NCBI GenBank assembly: GCA_039698075.1
Contig: JBDKTJ010000058.1
Span: 1-30,186 of the forward strand
Direction: 5' to 3'
DNA from: JAJFVC01 sp039698075
Lineage (GTDB): Bacteria; Planctomycetota; Planctomycetia; Pirellulales; Thermoguttaceae
Length of the DNA stretch: 30,186 nt
Shown here: piece by piece, positions 1 through 7,172 of the stretch
How positions within the stretch are numbered: position 1 is the first letter of the stretch
Layout: the number at the start of each line of letters is the position of its first letter
The notes under the pieces: generated by a model
What the model was told of the DNA's origin: nothing
Databases searched by the model: none
What the model saw: the letters and a program-made list of their open reading frames with translations, nothing else
Translations under genes and position numbers: made by a program

Positions 1-39
1 CCCTTGCAACAAAACCACAAAATCGGGTACAAGTTTCAT
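1..39 (-). CDS. 5' end of a gene cut by the window edge
   Basis: An ATG at 37-39 (read leftwards) is preceded by AAGGAGGCTCACA, one of the best Shine-Dalgarno sequences in the region, and opens a frame beginning M-K-L-V-P-D-F-V-V-L-L-Q-G that runs off the window. It follows the zinc/HTH gene at 129-644 in the same direction, so it is probably the next gene of the phage-like operon. Only 13 codons are visible, so no function can be given. The call rests on the ribosome-binding site and the collinear context. Confidence 0.6.
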   Translation of the reverse strand, partial: MKLVPDFVVLLQG

Positions 40-128
40 TGTGAGCCTCCTTGCTCAATGCCTGGGTTGTTCAATCACCAAGCATTGTCCCGGAGGCTCG
101 CGTTATAGTGATAGGTCAGTTTTTGCCC

Positions 129-644
129 TTAAAAAGTGCAAAAGTCGAACGCAGTGTTTTTCACGAAAACGGCTGTTTCACCACGTTCGAGAAAGTGCCG
201 GACTGCTTCACGATCCGCCTCGGGATCGAAAGACGCCCGAGCCGTTTCCCGAGCAAACGCCAACAGCATTTGCCAATATGCGGCCCAATGCGTCGTCCAG
301 TATCGTAAAGCCCCACGCGACAATCCCATTATTTCCGCAGCATCACGCCGACTTTTTCCTTGTGCCAACATGGCCGCAAGTTCGCCCATTTGTCTCGCCA
401 CTTGAGGCGTTGGGGCGGCAATCGGTGCGGGCCCGGATGGCAGCCCTTTGATTGGTTTGGTGTAATACAAGCCGTTCGGCCGGATACGGCGAACACGCCA
501 TTTCGCCGCGCTACGCTCGCTGAAAGCCACGACACGATGCTCGTCGTCGCCTGCAAAACCGCAAATCGGGCAAGGCTGCTGTTTTCGGAACCCTTGCGGC
601 TTACGGTGCCATTCGATCGGGCGTGGTTTGGTTTCGCTCGTCAT
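129..644 (-). CDS. Phage-type zinc-finger/HTH protein, function unknown
   Basis: A 171-residue protein. The start at 644 is chosen because GGAGGGAGGA lies just upstream and the ATG overlaps the TGA of the preceding gene (ATGA), the usual sign of translational coupling; the open frame extends further but without such a signal. Residues about 24-27 read CPIC, half of a possible zinc-binding pair, with no obvious partner CxxC. Around residues 105-125 a helix-turn-helix-like segment (GKSRRDAAEIMGLSRGALRYW region) suggests DNA binding. The C-terminal third is helical and charged. It is the penultimate gene seen in a leftward operon of phage character and could be a late regulator or DNA-packaging accessory protein. 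That role is inference; I do not recognise the family. Confidence 0.6.
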   Translation of the reverse strand: MTSETKPRPIEWHRKPQGFRKQQPCPICGFAGDDEHRVVAFSERSAAKWRVRRIRPNGLYYTKPIKGLPSGPAPIAAPTPQVARQMGELAAMLAQGKSRRDAAEIMGLSRGALRYWTTHWAAYWQMLLAFARETARASFDPEADREAVRHFLERGETAVFVKNTAFDFCTF

Positions 645-1204
645 GCTTGCGGTCCTCCCTCCTGAATCAATCGTTCTGCTTCGTACAGTGGGCGCGCGAC
701 TTCCAGGATGGCTTTGGAGAAATCGTCGTTGTGCCAGCATGGACTATGCCAATGCAAGACGATCAAATCCGCCGTCAAATGCAGGCTAACCCTTAGCGCG
801 TTGTCGCGGCGACGATTGACGCGGCGAGTTAGTTTCAACAGATCGAGAATAATTGCCGCACGATCGCGCGGACTCTCGACGACCATGGTGGTGTCTTGGA
901 TGTCGTTGACGACCCGAACCAGGCAACGTGTTGCGGTTGTGCAACCGGTCATTGGAGAGACTCCCCAAGAAAGACCCAAAGCCGTGATACCCGCTTCAGG
1001 GCAGTTGAGGACTGCCGCGCGGCCTTGCTCCCCGCCTTCGCGGATCAACGCTTGGTTGCGCGCACGGATACCACGGCTTTCGGCCTGATCGAACATCGCT
1101 TGAATCCTCAAAAGGGTCTGAAGCCCTTGGCGGCCATCTGATCGACCGCCAAGGGCAAAAATCGACATCCTTTGCGTTGCTGTCAAGACACCATTGCGAG
1201 GCAT
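641..1204 (-). CDS. Hypothetical phage-region protein
   Basis: A 187-residue open frame starting ATG at 1204, with only a weak GGAAAG about 20 bases upstream; a second ATG (M-S-I-F-A-L, residue 13) is an alternative start. The C-terminal half is basic and helical (RRVNRRRDNALRVSLHLTAD region) and includes a HWHSPCWHNDD stretch rich in His, Cys and Asp that could bind metal. No signal peptide or membrane segment is seen. The stop overlaps the start of the 129-644 gene by four bases, so the two are co-translated. I do not recognise the family. The coupling and orientation support it as a real gene of the phage-like operon. Confidence 0.55.
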   Translation of the reverse strand: MPRNGVLTATQRMSIFALGGRSDGRQGLQTLLRIQAMFDQAESRGIRARNQALIREGGEQGRAAVLNCPEAGITALGLSWGVSPMTGCTTATRCLVRVVNDIQDTTMVVESPRDRAAIILDLLKLTRRVNRRRDNALRVSLHLTADLIVLHWHSPCWHNDDFSKAILEVARPLYEAERLIQEGGPQA

Positions 1205-1285
1205 TATCGTTAAGAATGGCAGATTCTTTCCGACGTACTATCTATATATCCACATGCCGAAAGAACTGTCGGCAATTATAGTCAC

Positions 1286-3016
1286 TCATTTTTTTCTGTA
1301 CCTCCGGCCATCAGGTCCAATGAACGTTGCTCCCGATGGAAGCTGCCGCCAATCGTCATCGTTACGTACGGTTGGCTGTTGCGGCTGAAGAGTCGGATCA
1401 TCCTGTAGACCCGCTCCTTGCCGCGGCGCACTTGGATTCACGTTCAGTTCATGCAGTACCCCTGTATTTTTCCAGGAACCACGAATCTCTGTCCCGTCCG
1501 CCATAACATACACAGGAGGGTTGGTCGCAATAACCCTGACAGGCCCTCGCCCCTGAGAGTCTAATGGAACCATGGAGTCCCGAGGCGTGCCCCACTGGGC
1601 TCCATTTTGATCGACGTACCCATTGCTAGAGGATGGACGTCCTGGCCCCGGAAGACCCAATCCGCTACCAACCAGCTCTGCCATCCCTCTTGGGGTTGTG
1701 ACAGTTTGGAGAGAAGCACCACCGTTGGGCTGTTCCGCTGACGACGGCTGTTGCGTCCGAATAGGCGATCCACCAACTGGTCGCCCAGAACCCAAGACAG
1801 GTGCGGCCGTTGCGGGGACTCCCAACAACTCCTTCTCTTGCCCCCGCAACGCCATCATTCGGCGTGTTTCTTCTGGTGTCCGACTATCTCCAAGCGACAC
1901 CAACGACTCGATCTCTTCGTTGATCGCCCTAAGCTGAGATTGCCTTGGGTCCTCAGTCGGTGCTTGCTGATCCCGCTGGGCGGGCTGACCCGGTTGCTGA
2001 GTTGTGCCACCCTGTGGCGCCGTACTGCCAAAACGTCTTTCTGCTTCCTCCCAGGCTTGATCGGACGTGTATAGAGGATTGTAATTAGCGTCATGCAGGC
2101 TCATCAGCTTAGCAGCGTATGTGGCCTTGGAATGCTGCAAAGCTAGTTGTTGTTTGCTCTGCTCGGCTTGAAGTTTTGCTCCGTCATCGCCTTCCGGCTT
2201 CGGTGCAGACCAGCCGCGGGGGACCTGCGGCATGCCTGTTTTGGGATCAATGATCCACGGAGTACCCTTCCCCCACTCCCCGCCGTCCCAGTGGACGTTC
2301 TCCTTAACCTGATCCGCGATCGGCCGAGGCTGTTTGTCCGCTCGCTTAGGAACGGGTCGAATCGACCGAATTCGGCGATTCAGTTCATTCAAGGCGATTT
2401 CGCGTTGTCCTTCGCTCAAGGTCTGGTCGTCAAGGACTTTTGAAACTGAGTTTTGCAAACCCGCAAGTCGTTGCTCCTGCGCGGGCGTGTACTCCAGATG
2501 GCCACTTCGCAGGCCTTCGGAAATAAACCGCTGATCTCCCAAGTCGCTCTGCTGTTGAAACTGCCGATCTTGCAACGTCTGTCGTTGCTGGAACGGAGTC
2601 ATTGTGCCGCCGGGCTGTTGCGGTTGCCCCACAGTCGTAGTCTGGCCGGTAAACGAAAATCGGCCACGCTGATCGGTGATTGCGGTCGGCTGATTGGCGG
2701 GGGTTGCCAGATCAGGAAACGGAAGAGGCTCGCCACGTGACTGAGCCTTTGCGTTGGCTATCTGCTGCTGTTGCTGAAATCGCTGCCCTTGCTCTAGTCC
2801 AAAAAGCGATCGCTGCTGAGCAAAAGTACGGTCCTGTTGCTCCGTAGCAAACTGTTCGTGCCGCATCTGCCGCGAGACTTCGAGCTGCCTTTGCTGTTGC
2901 TGCTGTAGGTATTTCAGAATTTCCGAGGCGCGGCGGTTGTTGGCCCTGTTCTGTCCTCCCGCATAGGCAGCAATCAGGGTGTTGCCTGGATTCCCGTATT
3001 GAATCTTGATTGGCAT
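1286..3016 (-). CDS. Gln-rich probable phage virion-associated protein
   Basis: A 576-residue protein. The ATG at 3016 follows GAAAGGGAAAAATC; an in-frame TTG ten codons earlier has no comparable signal. It opens M-P-I-K-I-Q-Y-G-N-P-G, then a 100-residue Gln/Arg-rich helical stretch with runs such as QQQQQQRQ. The middle and C-terminal parts are low-complexity, Pro/Gln/Gly-rich and probably disordered. The end, LPSGATFIGPDGRRYRKK, resembles the short PDG-R-R tail common on phage internal or head-tail proteins. There is no signal peptide, transmembrane segment or catalytic motif. It is the largest gene of the accessory region, and its place behind the replication genes fits the switch to structural genes in a phage operon. 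The virion role is inference from composition, tail motif and context. Confidence 0.55.
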   Translation of the reverse strand: MPIKIQYGNPGNTLIAAYAGGQNRANNRRASEILKYLQQQQQRQLEVSRQMRHEQFATEQQDRTFAQQRSLFGLEQGQRFQQQQQIANAKAQSRGEPLPFPDLATPANQPTAITDQRGRFSFTGQTTTVGQPQQPGGTMTPFQQRQTLQDRQFQQQSDLGDQRFISEGLRSGHLEYTPAQEQRLAGLQNSVSKVLDDQTLSEGQREIALNELNRRIRSIRPVPKRADKQPRPIADQVKENVHWDGGEWGKGTPWIIDPKTGMPQVPRGWSAPKPEGDDGAKLQAEQSKQQLALQHSKATYAAKLMSLHDANYNPLYTSDQAWEEAERRFGSTAPQGGTTQQPGQPAQRDQQAPTEDPRQSQLRAINEEIESLVSLGDSRTPEETRRMMALRGQEKELLGVPATAAPVLGSGRPVGGSPIRTQQPSSAEQPNGGASLQTVTTPRGMAELVGSGLGLPGPGRPSSSNGYVDQNGAQWGTPRDSMVPLDSQGRGPVRVIATNPPVYVMADGTEIRGSWKNTGVLHELNVNPSAPRQGAGLQDDPTLQPQQPTVRNDDDWRQLPSGATFIGPDGRRYRKK

Positions 3017-3173
3017 GATTTTTCCCTTTCGTTGGTAAATGTGCAAAACGTTCGCTGTTGCGTTCAGTCGCTCTGGTGTGCCATCATTGGGAGCCCAATC
3101 CTATTTGGACGCACAGGCAAAGCGTATGCAAATTCAGGTTGGATACGTATGAGTTGCCCCAAGTTGTCTGCGT

Positions 3174-3962
3174 TCATGCTCCGGCCCTCCGATAACTCGG
3201 CCAGTTACAAAACACGACTGTGGCACCGTGCGTCAGTCGGTCGATTGTGGCAGAACCAACACGACGCCGCGCATCCTCGACATTCGCCACGTTCAGCGTG
3301 ACCCAAGTCGGTTTCGTTTCGCAATAGCGGGCGTTGACGAGCCGGTAGAGAATGTTCCCCTGGAAGTCGGTCAACTCTCCGTGCGACGGCACGGGATCGG
3401 ACACGATCAGAATATCCGGCTGGGTTAGGTTTCGCATCAAGTCGGCTTCGGATTGGCCGCTCTCATCGGAAAACGAATCTCGAAAATCAGAGAAGATCGT
3501 TTGGGCCGACCGCCACGCCACGGAATGGCCCAGGCCGATTGCGGTTTTTCCCGCCGCCACGGCCAAGTGGTCTTTGCCAGTTCCGCATGGCCCGTAGAAG
3601 ATCAAGCCTTCTCCGGCGGCCTCGCGATTGTCGATTGCGTCGAGGTAGCCCCTCACCAACGCGACCTCCCGTTGTTGCCGAGGATCGGTCACGACGAAAC
3701 TTTCGAGAGTTGCTTGGCGGTAACGCGGCCCGATGTCTCGTAATAAGTCGCCCATCGCCTTGTTTCGCAGCAACAGCCCATAATCCACGCCGTCTTGCCA
3801 ACACGAGATGCCGGTCAATTCGTAAGCCAATTCGTAGTGGTCAGATTGCTCGGCCTTCTCCCGCCACCGGTCGAGGTAAGCCTCGAAGCGATCATTGCCA
3901 GTCTTTCTTTGCGTTGGGGTCATAGACTTGGCCGGGGCCGATTGCGTTTCGCTTGCATGCAT
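3174..3962 (-). CDS. DnaC/IstB-like AAA+ ATPase, probable helicase loader
   Basis: A 262-residue protein starting ATG at 3962 behind AAGGGGAAAATC. Walker A is GPCGTGKD at residues 124-131. The Walker B strand, ILIVSDP at about 184-190, has Ser-Asp where DnaC relatives usually have Asp-Asp or Asp-Glu. Sensor-I-like TLNVAN lies near 222-227, and an arginine-finger region DRLTHGATVVFCNWPSYR is at 241-258. This order matches DnaC, phage helicase loaders and the IstB transposition ATPase. It directly follows and overlaps (71 bases) the replication initiator gene, the O-then-P arrangement of lambdoid phages, so loading the host replicative helicase at the phage origin is the likely job. No transposase is beside it, which argues against IstB. 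Confidence 0.8.
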   Translation of the reverse strand: MHASETQSAPAKSMTPTQRKTGNDRFEAYLDRWREKAEQSDHYELAYELTGISCWQDGVDYGLLLRNKAMGDLLRDIGPRYRQATLESFVVTDPRQQREVALVRGYLDAIDNREAAGEGLIFYGPCGTGKDHLAVAAGKTAIGLGHSVAWRSAQTIFSDFRDSFSDESGQSEADLMRNLTQPDILIVSDPVPSHGELTDFQGNILYRLVNARYCETKPTWVTLNVANVEDARRRVGSATIDRLTHGATVVFCNWPSYRRAGA

Positions 3963-4986
3963 GATTTTCCCCTTGACTCATCCGAGTCGTCAACTGGTTA
4001 AACTTCTCCCGCAGCTTTCGCGGGCACAAAATGTTTGATTTCCAAAAATCGTTGGCGTTTGCCCAAGTAAAGACCTCCCGAATCCGCTGATCGGTTCGGG
4101 CGTCCTCTTCTCGCATCAATCGCACGTCGTTGGCCCAAGACTTCAAATTACGCTGCTTGAATTCTGGATTCATCGCTTGAATCAAAGAAAGCATCCATGT
4201 GGCTGTAGCCAAATCCGTCTCGTCAAACCGCGCGAACTTTTGCCCACGTCTGCCGGGCACCTTACGACCTGACGAATAGTCATAACTGCGGTTTGCGATT
4301 TTCGAAGTTTCACGCTTGCTTTCCGTGGATGATTGGCCGATAATTTTTTTGGATGGCTCGTCTGCGGCAGGTAAACTGGAACTTTGCTCCAGCCCTTGCT
4401 TTGAGACGGCCGCGTCGCTCTGTCCCAAGGCATCACTCGCGCGCCGCTGTTGGCTCGTCGCTCCGGACGTAGGAGTCGGGGATTGGGACAGGGCGATAGC
4501 TCCGGTAGCCCTGAGCGTCGCTTCGGTCACGGCTTTGTTGCGAGCTTTAGGTGTTGTTCTTGGTTCTTGTTTATGGTTCTTGTTTTTGTTTCTTGTTAGG
4601 GGTACATCCGATGTCAGGGGTGTACTCTCATCCGATGTACCCCCTCCCCTCTCATCCGATGTCAGGGGTGTAGTGTCATCCGATGTTTCCACCTGATTTA
4701 GCGGGGTACATCCGATGTCAGGGGGCAAGGGGCGATAAATAGTTAATGTTCCGGGCCGCTTGTCGATGGCCAACAGCCCCAGCCCCACAAGCTCGCGGAT
4801 TGCACGCCGCACGGTTCGGACACACAAGCCGGTATCCTTGCCGATGGTCTCGTTTGAGGGCCAACACACACGGTCTACGTTGGCCCTCCGCGTTAGCGTC
4901 AGCAAGACCTTGGTGGCCGGCAGTGGGATTTCCGGCAACCGGTCGATGACGGAATCGTTGTCGATGATGGTGAATCCGGGGCTCAT
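3892..4986 (-). CDS. Phage replication initiator (lambda-O-like organisation)
   Basis: A 364-residue protein. The ATG at 4986 overlaps the stop of the upstream HTH gene (ATGA) and follows GGAGAGGCGAGACC. Residues about 15-85 form a winged helix (segment WPSNETIGKDTGLCVRTVRR as the helix-turn-helix), as in phage replication proteins that bind origin repeats. Residues about 88-128 are a linker with the 8-residue repeat TSDxxxPL. Residues about 130-270 are low-complexity and likely disordered. Residues about 275-350 are a conserved-looking helical domain ending DFWKSNILCPRKLREKFNQL, the C-terminal module of many phage replisome organisers. The helicase loader follows. The linker codons carry five perfect DNA repeats that do not share one reading frame, so they look like an origin rather than only a protein repeat. 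Confidence 0.75.
   Translation of the reverse strand: MSPGFTIIDNDSVIDRLPEIPLPATKVLLTLTRRANVDRVCWPSNETIGKDTGLCVRTVRRAIRELVGLGLLAIDKRPGTLTIYRPLPPDIGCTPLNQVETSDDTTPLTSDERGGGTSDESTPLTSDVPLTRNKNKNHKQEPRTTPKARNKAVTEATLRATGAIALSQSPTPTSGATSQQRRASDALGQSDAAVSKQGLEQSSSLPAADEPSKKIIGQSSTESKRETSKIANRSYDYSSGRKVPGRRGQKFARFDETDLATATWMLSLIQAMNPEFKQRNLKSWANDVRLMREEDARTDQRIREVFTWANANDFWKSNILCPRKLREKFNQLTTRMSQGENHACKRNAIGPGQVYDPNAKKDWQ
4553..4720. other. Candidate replication origin inside the initiator gene
   Basis: Five exact copies of CATCCGATGT start at 4605, 4629, 4653, 4677 and 4709: four at exactly 24-bp steps, then one at 32. With one flanking base the core is close to a palindrome (ACATC-S-GATGT). Copies 1 and 5 share 22 identical bases (4599-4620 and 4703-4724). 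Copies 1 to 4 encode Thr-Ser-Asp, but copy 5 is read in another frame as Asp-Ile-Gly-Cys, so conservation acts on DNA. Immediately beside them, 4553-4597 is a T-rich, A-poor block with a 12-base direct repeat (4561-4572 and 4574-4585), a likely unwinding element. Read along the gene, the order iterons then unwinding block matches the lambda origin within gene O. Activity is inferred. Confidence 0.65.
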
Positions 4987-5219
4987 GGTCTCGCCTCTCC
5001 GGCGCCGCCGTCTTGCGTGTCGCAGGGCCTGCATCCCGACGCAATCCACGCCAGCAGATCGGCACGGCGGTATCTGGCCGATCCGCCGATCCGTACCGAA
5101 GCCGGAGCAAGGCCGCTGTGACTGTGTCGCCAAAACGTTCTTTCGCCCATCGAGCACATCGCGGCCGCTTGGGCTGTAGTTAGCAATTCTGGGACGATTA
5201 CAGGGGTGCTATTCGGCAT
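4983..5219 (-). CDS. Excisionase/AlpA-type helix-turn-helix protein
   Basis: A 78-residue protein. ATG at 5219 has GGAGGTGCCTC just upstream; the eight extra in-frame codons before it lack a signal. The segment LLTTAQAAAMCSMGERTFWR, followed by a Gly-Leu-x-Pro turn and ending RYRRADLLAWIASG, is the MerR-like helix-turn-helix-plus-wing fold (HTH_17) of excisionases, AlpA and small phage regulators. It overlaps the preceding gene by 11 bases and the initiator gene by four, so the three are translated together. Either a recombination directionality factor or a regulator of the replication operon is possible. The lack of an intact adjacent integrase makes the regulator reading somewhat more likely. 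Confidence 0.75.
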   Translation of the reverse strand: MPNSTPVIVPELLTTAQAAAMCSMGERTFWRHSHSGLAPASVRIGGSARYRRADLLAWIASGCRPCDTQDGGAGEARP

Positions 5220-5382
5220 GAGGCACCTCCGTACCGACGTCAACTATCTCACGACGTAACCGCTCGGCCTCGTCGCGTTCGCGCGCCAGCCGCAGTAGCC
5301 GGCGCAAATACCGGGTTTCGGCAGTCGCGGCAGCAAGACGCTTCCGCACTTCTGCCGCAGGTGGGATAGATTCGGTTCGCAT
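5209..5382 (-). CDS. Small charged helical protein
   Basis: A 57-residue protein starting ATG at 5382 behind GGAGGCCATA. Residues about 12-50 are a single charged helix (many Arg, Glu, Ala and Leu in heptad-like order), probably a coiled coil, with a short acidic tail. It is the first gene after the 11-bp tandem repeats at 5429-5461 and overlaps the helix-turn-helix gene by 11 bases. I do not recognise a family. Its size and place fit early phage accessory proteins. Confidence 0.55.
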   Translation of the reverse strand: MRTESIPPAAEVRKRLAAATAETRYLRRLLRLARERDEAERLRREIVDVGTEVPHAE

Positions 5383-5428
5383 TATGGCCTCCGTCACTTT
5401 GAACGAAGCCAATTGAACCAAACCGTGT

Positions 5429-5461
5429 GCACAAGAATTGCACAAGAATTGCACGAAAATT
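5429..5461. repeat. Three tandem 11-bp repeats, candidate operator
   Basis: Units GCACAAGAATT (5429-5439), GCACAAGAATT (5440-5450) and GCACGAAAATT (5451-5461) follow each other without a gap, so each lies on about the same face of the helix. They fill the short gap between the winged-helix gene and the 57-residue gene that opens the replication operon. Position and phasing suggest binding of a phage regulator; the Rep or HTH proteins nearby are candidates. I see no convincing -35/-10 pair around them. Confidence 0.5.
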
Positions 5462-5474
5462 GCAAATCCAGGAC

Positions 5475-6299
5475 TTACTTCTTGCGGCGACGGATGGGCT
5501 TTGCCTCGGCCCGTTTTACCCTCGCAGCCGGTGTCAGTGCGACGCTTTCAATGTTCAAACAGCCGTTCTTCTGCCGGGCGTGAAACGGCAAGCGGTTTTT
5601 CCGAAAGAAGCTGTTTATTTCCTGCCGCAGTCCGCGCACGGCATTATCGGCGAATTGAGCTTCGTGATCCTCATTAACGACTGCGGCCATTGTGTCGTCG
5701 TGGAGGGCCGTGTGGTTTTCGCATTCCCAGACGTACTGGAGTGTCAGAAACGGCTTGCGTGCCAAGCCGCGATATGACACGCCTTTCCAAACAAACACAT
5801 CGGGTTTAATAGGGCCATCGGGAGGGGAAACTCCGCTCCCTTTTTGCTCCGGCTTGGCAGGCGAAAGCACACCTTGTTGCAGAAGTTCTGCGTGAACGAA
5901 ATCAAGAATCTTCCTGACGTAAGCTGGGGCGGGCTTCTTGTTCACTTCCTGCCGCAATAACAACCAGACCACACTGCCAACGTGGTCATCATGAGGCGGC
6001 TCTGGCCAGATGAAGCCCTCGCACGACTCGCAGCACGGGTCGTGGACTGCGGCCAGAATGGCGCAACACGCATTGAAGTCCGACAGAGTCAATGGGTGGT
6101 TGGGGCCCGGCTTCCGTTTCGGGTACGGCAGGTGCGGGCCATCGTCTCCCTTTTCCCGTGATTCCGACAGCCGCTGCTTATGGCCTTCAAGCCACGTTTC
6201 TGCCGCTTTTTTCAAGACGGGTCGCGTCGGCCCTTTGGCAAGGTCGCAGATGTCCTCCACCAACTCCGCCGGCCACACACGATCAACAAACTCGCTCAT
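5475..6299 (-). CDS. Winged-helix DNA-binding protein of the phage region
   Basis: A 274-residue protein starting ATG at 6299; GAAAGGCGAAGTT precedes it. Residues about 175-255 (from VFVWKGVSYRGLARKPFLTL through the final LNIES strand) have the layout of an OmpR/PhoB-like winged helix: a beta strand with a xGxxYxL core, a helix around LQYVWE, a variable middle, then a helix NAVRGLRQEINSFFRK and a closing strand. The N-terminal 170 residues contain Cys pairs (HDPCCESCEGF) that may bind metal. Very basic tail (RRRKK). The gene lies alone behind its own promoter, paired operators and an SD-masking hairpin (listed separately), which fits a self-controlled regulator of the replication operon downstream. 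The function is inferred. Confidence 0.55.
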   Translation of the reverse strand: MSEFVDRVWPAELVEDICDLAKGPTRPVLKKAAETWLEGHKQRLSESREKGDDGPHLPYPKRKPGPNHPLTLSDFNACCAILAAVHDPCCESCEGFIWPEPPHDDHVGSVVWLLLRQEVNKKPAPAYVRKILDFVHAELLQQGVLSPAKPEQKGSGVSPPDGPIKPDVFVWKGVSYRGLARKPFLTLQYVWECENHTALHDDTMAAVVNEDHEAQFADNAVRGLRQEINSFFRKNRLPFHARQKNGCLNIESVALTPAARVKRAEAKPIRRRKK

Positions 6300-6302
6300 A
6301 AC

Positions 6303-6352
6303 TTCGCCTTTCGTTGGTCGGGTCAGCCTGGGCCGGTGGCGAGAAAGGCGAA
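6303..6352 (-). promoter_or_regulatory. Hairpin that masks a ribosome-binding site
   Basis: Perfect 10-base arms TTCGCCTTTC (6303-6312) and GAAAGGCGAA (6343-6352) flank a 30-base loop. In the leftward mRNA the 3' arm is GAAAGGCGAA, the Shine-Dalgarno of the winged-helix gene starting at 6299, so pairing would hide it. This is seen directly; translational control is inferred. Confidence 0.55.
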
Positions 6353-6440
6353 TAACGCGCCGACCGGCCCGGGCCGCTTGGCCGAGCCGTTGCAATCGGC
6401 TTCGACCGTCCCGAATGTTCCCATTTTAACCCGACCAACG
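6312..6440. promoter_or_regulatory. Inverted 12-bp operator-like pair
   Basis: CGTTGGTCGGGT at 6312-6323 recurs as its exact reverse complement ACCCGACCAACG at 6429-6440. The second copy fills most of the spacer between the -35 and -10 of the promoter at 6423-6450; the first lies by the ribosome-binding site of the gene it drives. A repressor bound to both could loop the DNA. Confidence 0.55.
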
Positions 6441-6450
6441 GCATCCACAA
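6423..6450 (-). promoter_or_regulatory. Promoter of the winged-helix gene
   Basis: On the minus strand TTGTGG (6445-6450) and TAAAAT (6423-6428) are 16 bases apart. Transcription would begin near 6416, giving a leader of about 115 bases that contains the SD-masking hairpin. The region from 6441 to 6617 upstream holds no recognisable gene. Confidence 0.55.
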
Positions 6451-6617
6451 TGCGACATGCCGCTTGACTCGCCCGTTACCGATCGCCGATACTCTTAGAC
6501 GTCCGTGCGCTAAAACCGGGTTCTTGACGCTCGACAGTCTAGGCGTTTTGCGGCGAGTGGGCTAGAATGACGCGCGCGGGCGGGCGAGAACCCTTTTTTC
6601 CTTTTTCTCGCTCCGAC

Positions 6618-6932
6618 TTAAGTCGTGGTCGTCGCGGCCGTCTCCGTCATATCGGGAAACAGCCGCCGCAACTCCCGTGCTTGCTGCTCCCCGTCCGCAT
6701 CAAGGCCAGCCTTCTCTTCGAGGTAAAACAGCAAAGCATCCATGCTATTTGCGGCCGCCCCCACCGCCGCGGCCGCTTCGTTCCATGCCAAGGCAACTTC
6801 ATCATCGCCTTCGCTGTTCTCTCGGTCGGCATATTGTTTCGGGCGGGTTGCGCGTACATCGACGGCCAATTGATAGGCTCGCTCCTCAAGTTCACTAACT
6901 CGCTTCAGCATAGTTCTTGGTCTTCCGGCCAT
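6618..6932 (-). CDS. Small coiled-coil protein, function unknown
   Basis: A 104-residue protein with a strong start: AGGAGAAAAAACC before ATG at 6932. It begins M-A-G-R-P-R-T-M-L-K-R-V, an opening often seen in small phage DNA-packaging or DNA-binding proteins, then a helical region rich in Glu, Ala and Leu (two helices about 9-25 and 45-75) and a Thr-rich end. There is no signal peptide or zinc site. It is the first gene of the leftward region and its reading frame beats the overlapping plus-strand frame because of the ribosome-binding site. A small-terminase role is conceivable but not supported by any specific motif. Confidence 0.6.
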   Translation of the reverse strand: MAGRPRTMLKRVSELEERAYQLAVDVRATRPKQYADRENSEGDDEVALAWNEAAAAVGAAANSMDALLFYLEEKAGLDADGEQQARELRRLFPDMTETAATTTT

Positions 6933-7172
6933 GGTTTTTTCTCCTGATTTTTCCTAAAATTTTTGTTGTCGGTGATCTCAAAGTAACCGGTACCCGCCGT
7001 GGCACACCGGGCGGGGGCCTGGCAAAGATTCTGGGCCGCCGGGGGGCCCCAAGGGGTCGGCGAAAACATCCATGCCTTCTGGCTTCGCGTCTCTTGCGTT
7101 CCGTTGGCCTTGGACAGCCCACACTGCCATGCTTGTGAAACCGACGCAATACAGAGTGTGCCAGAGGCCTTC

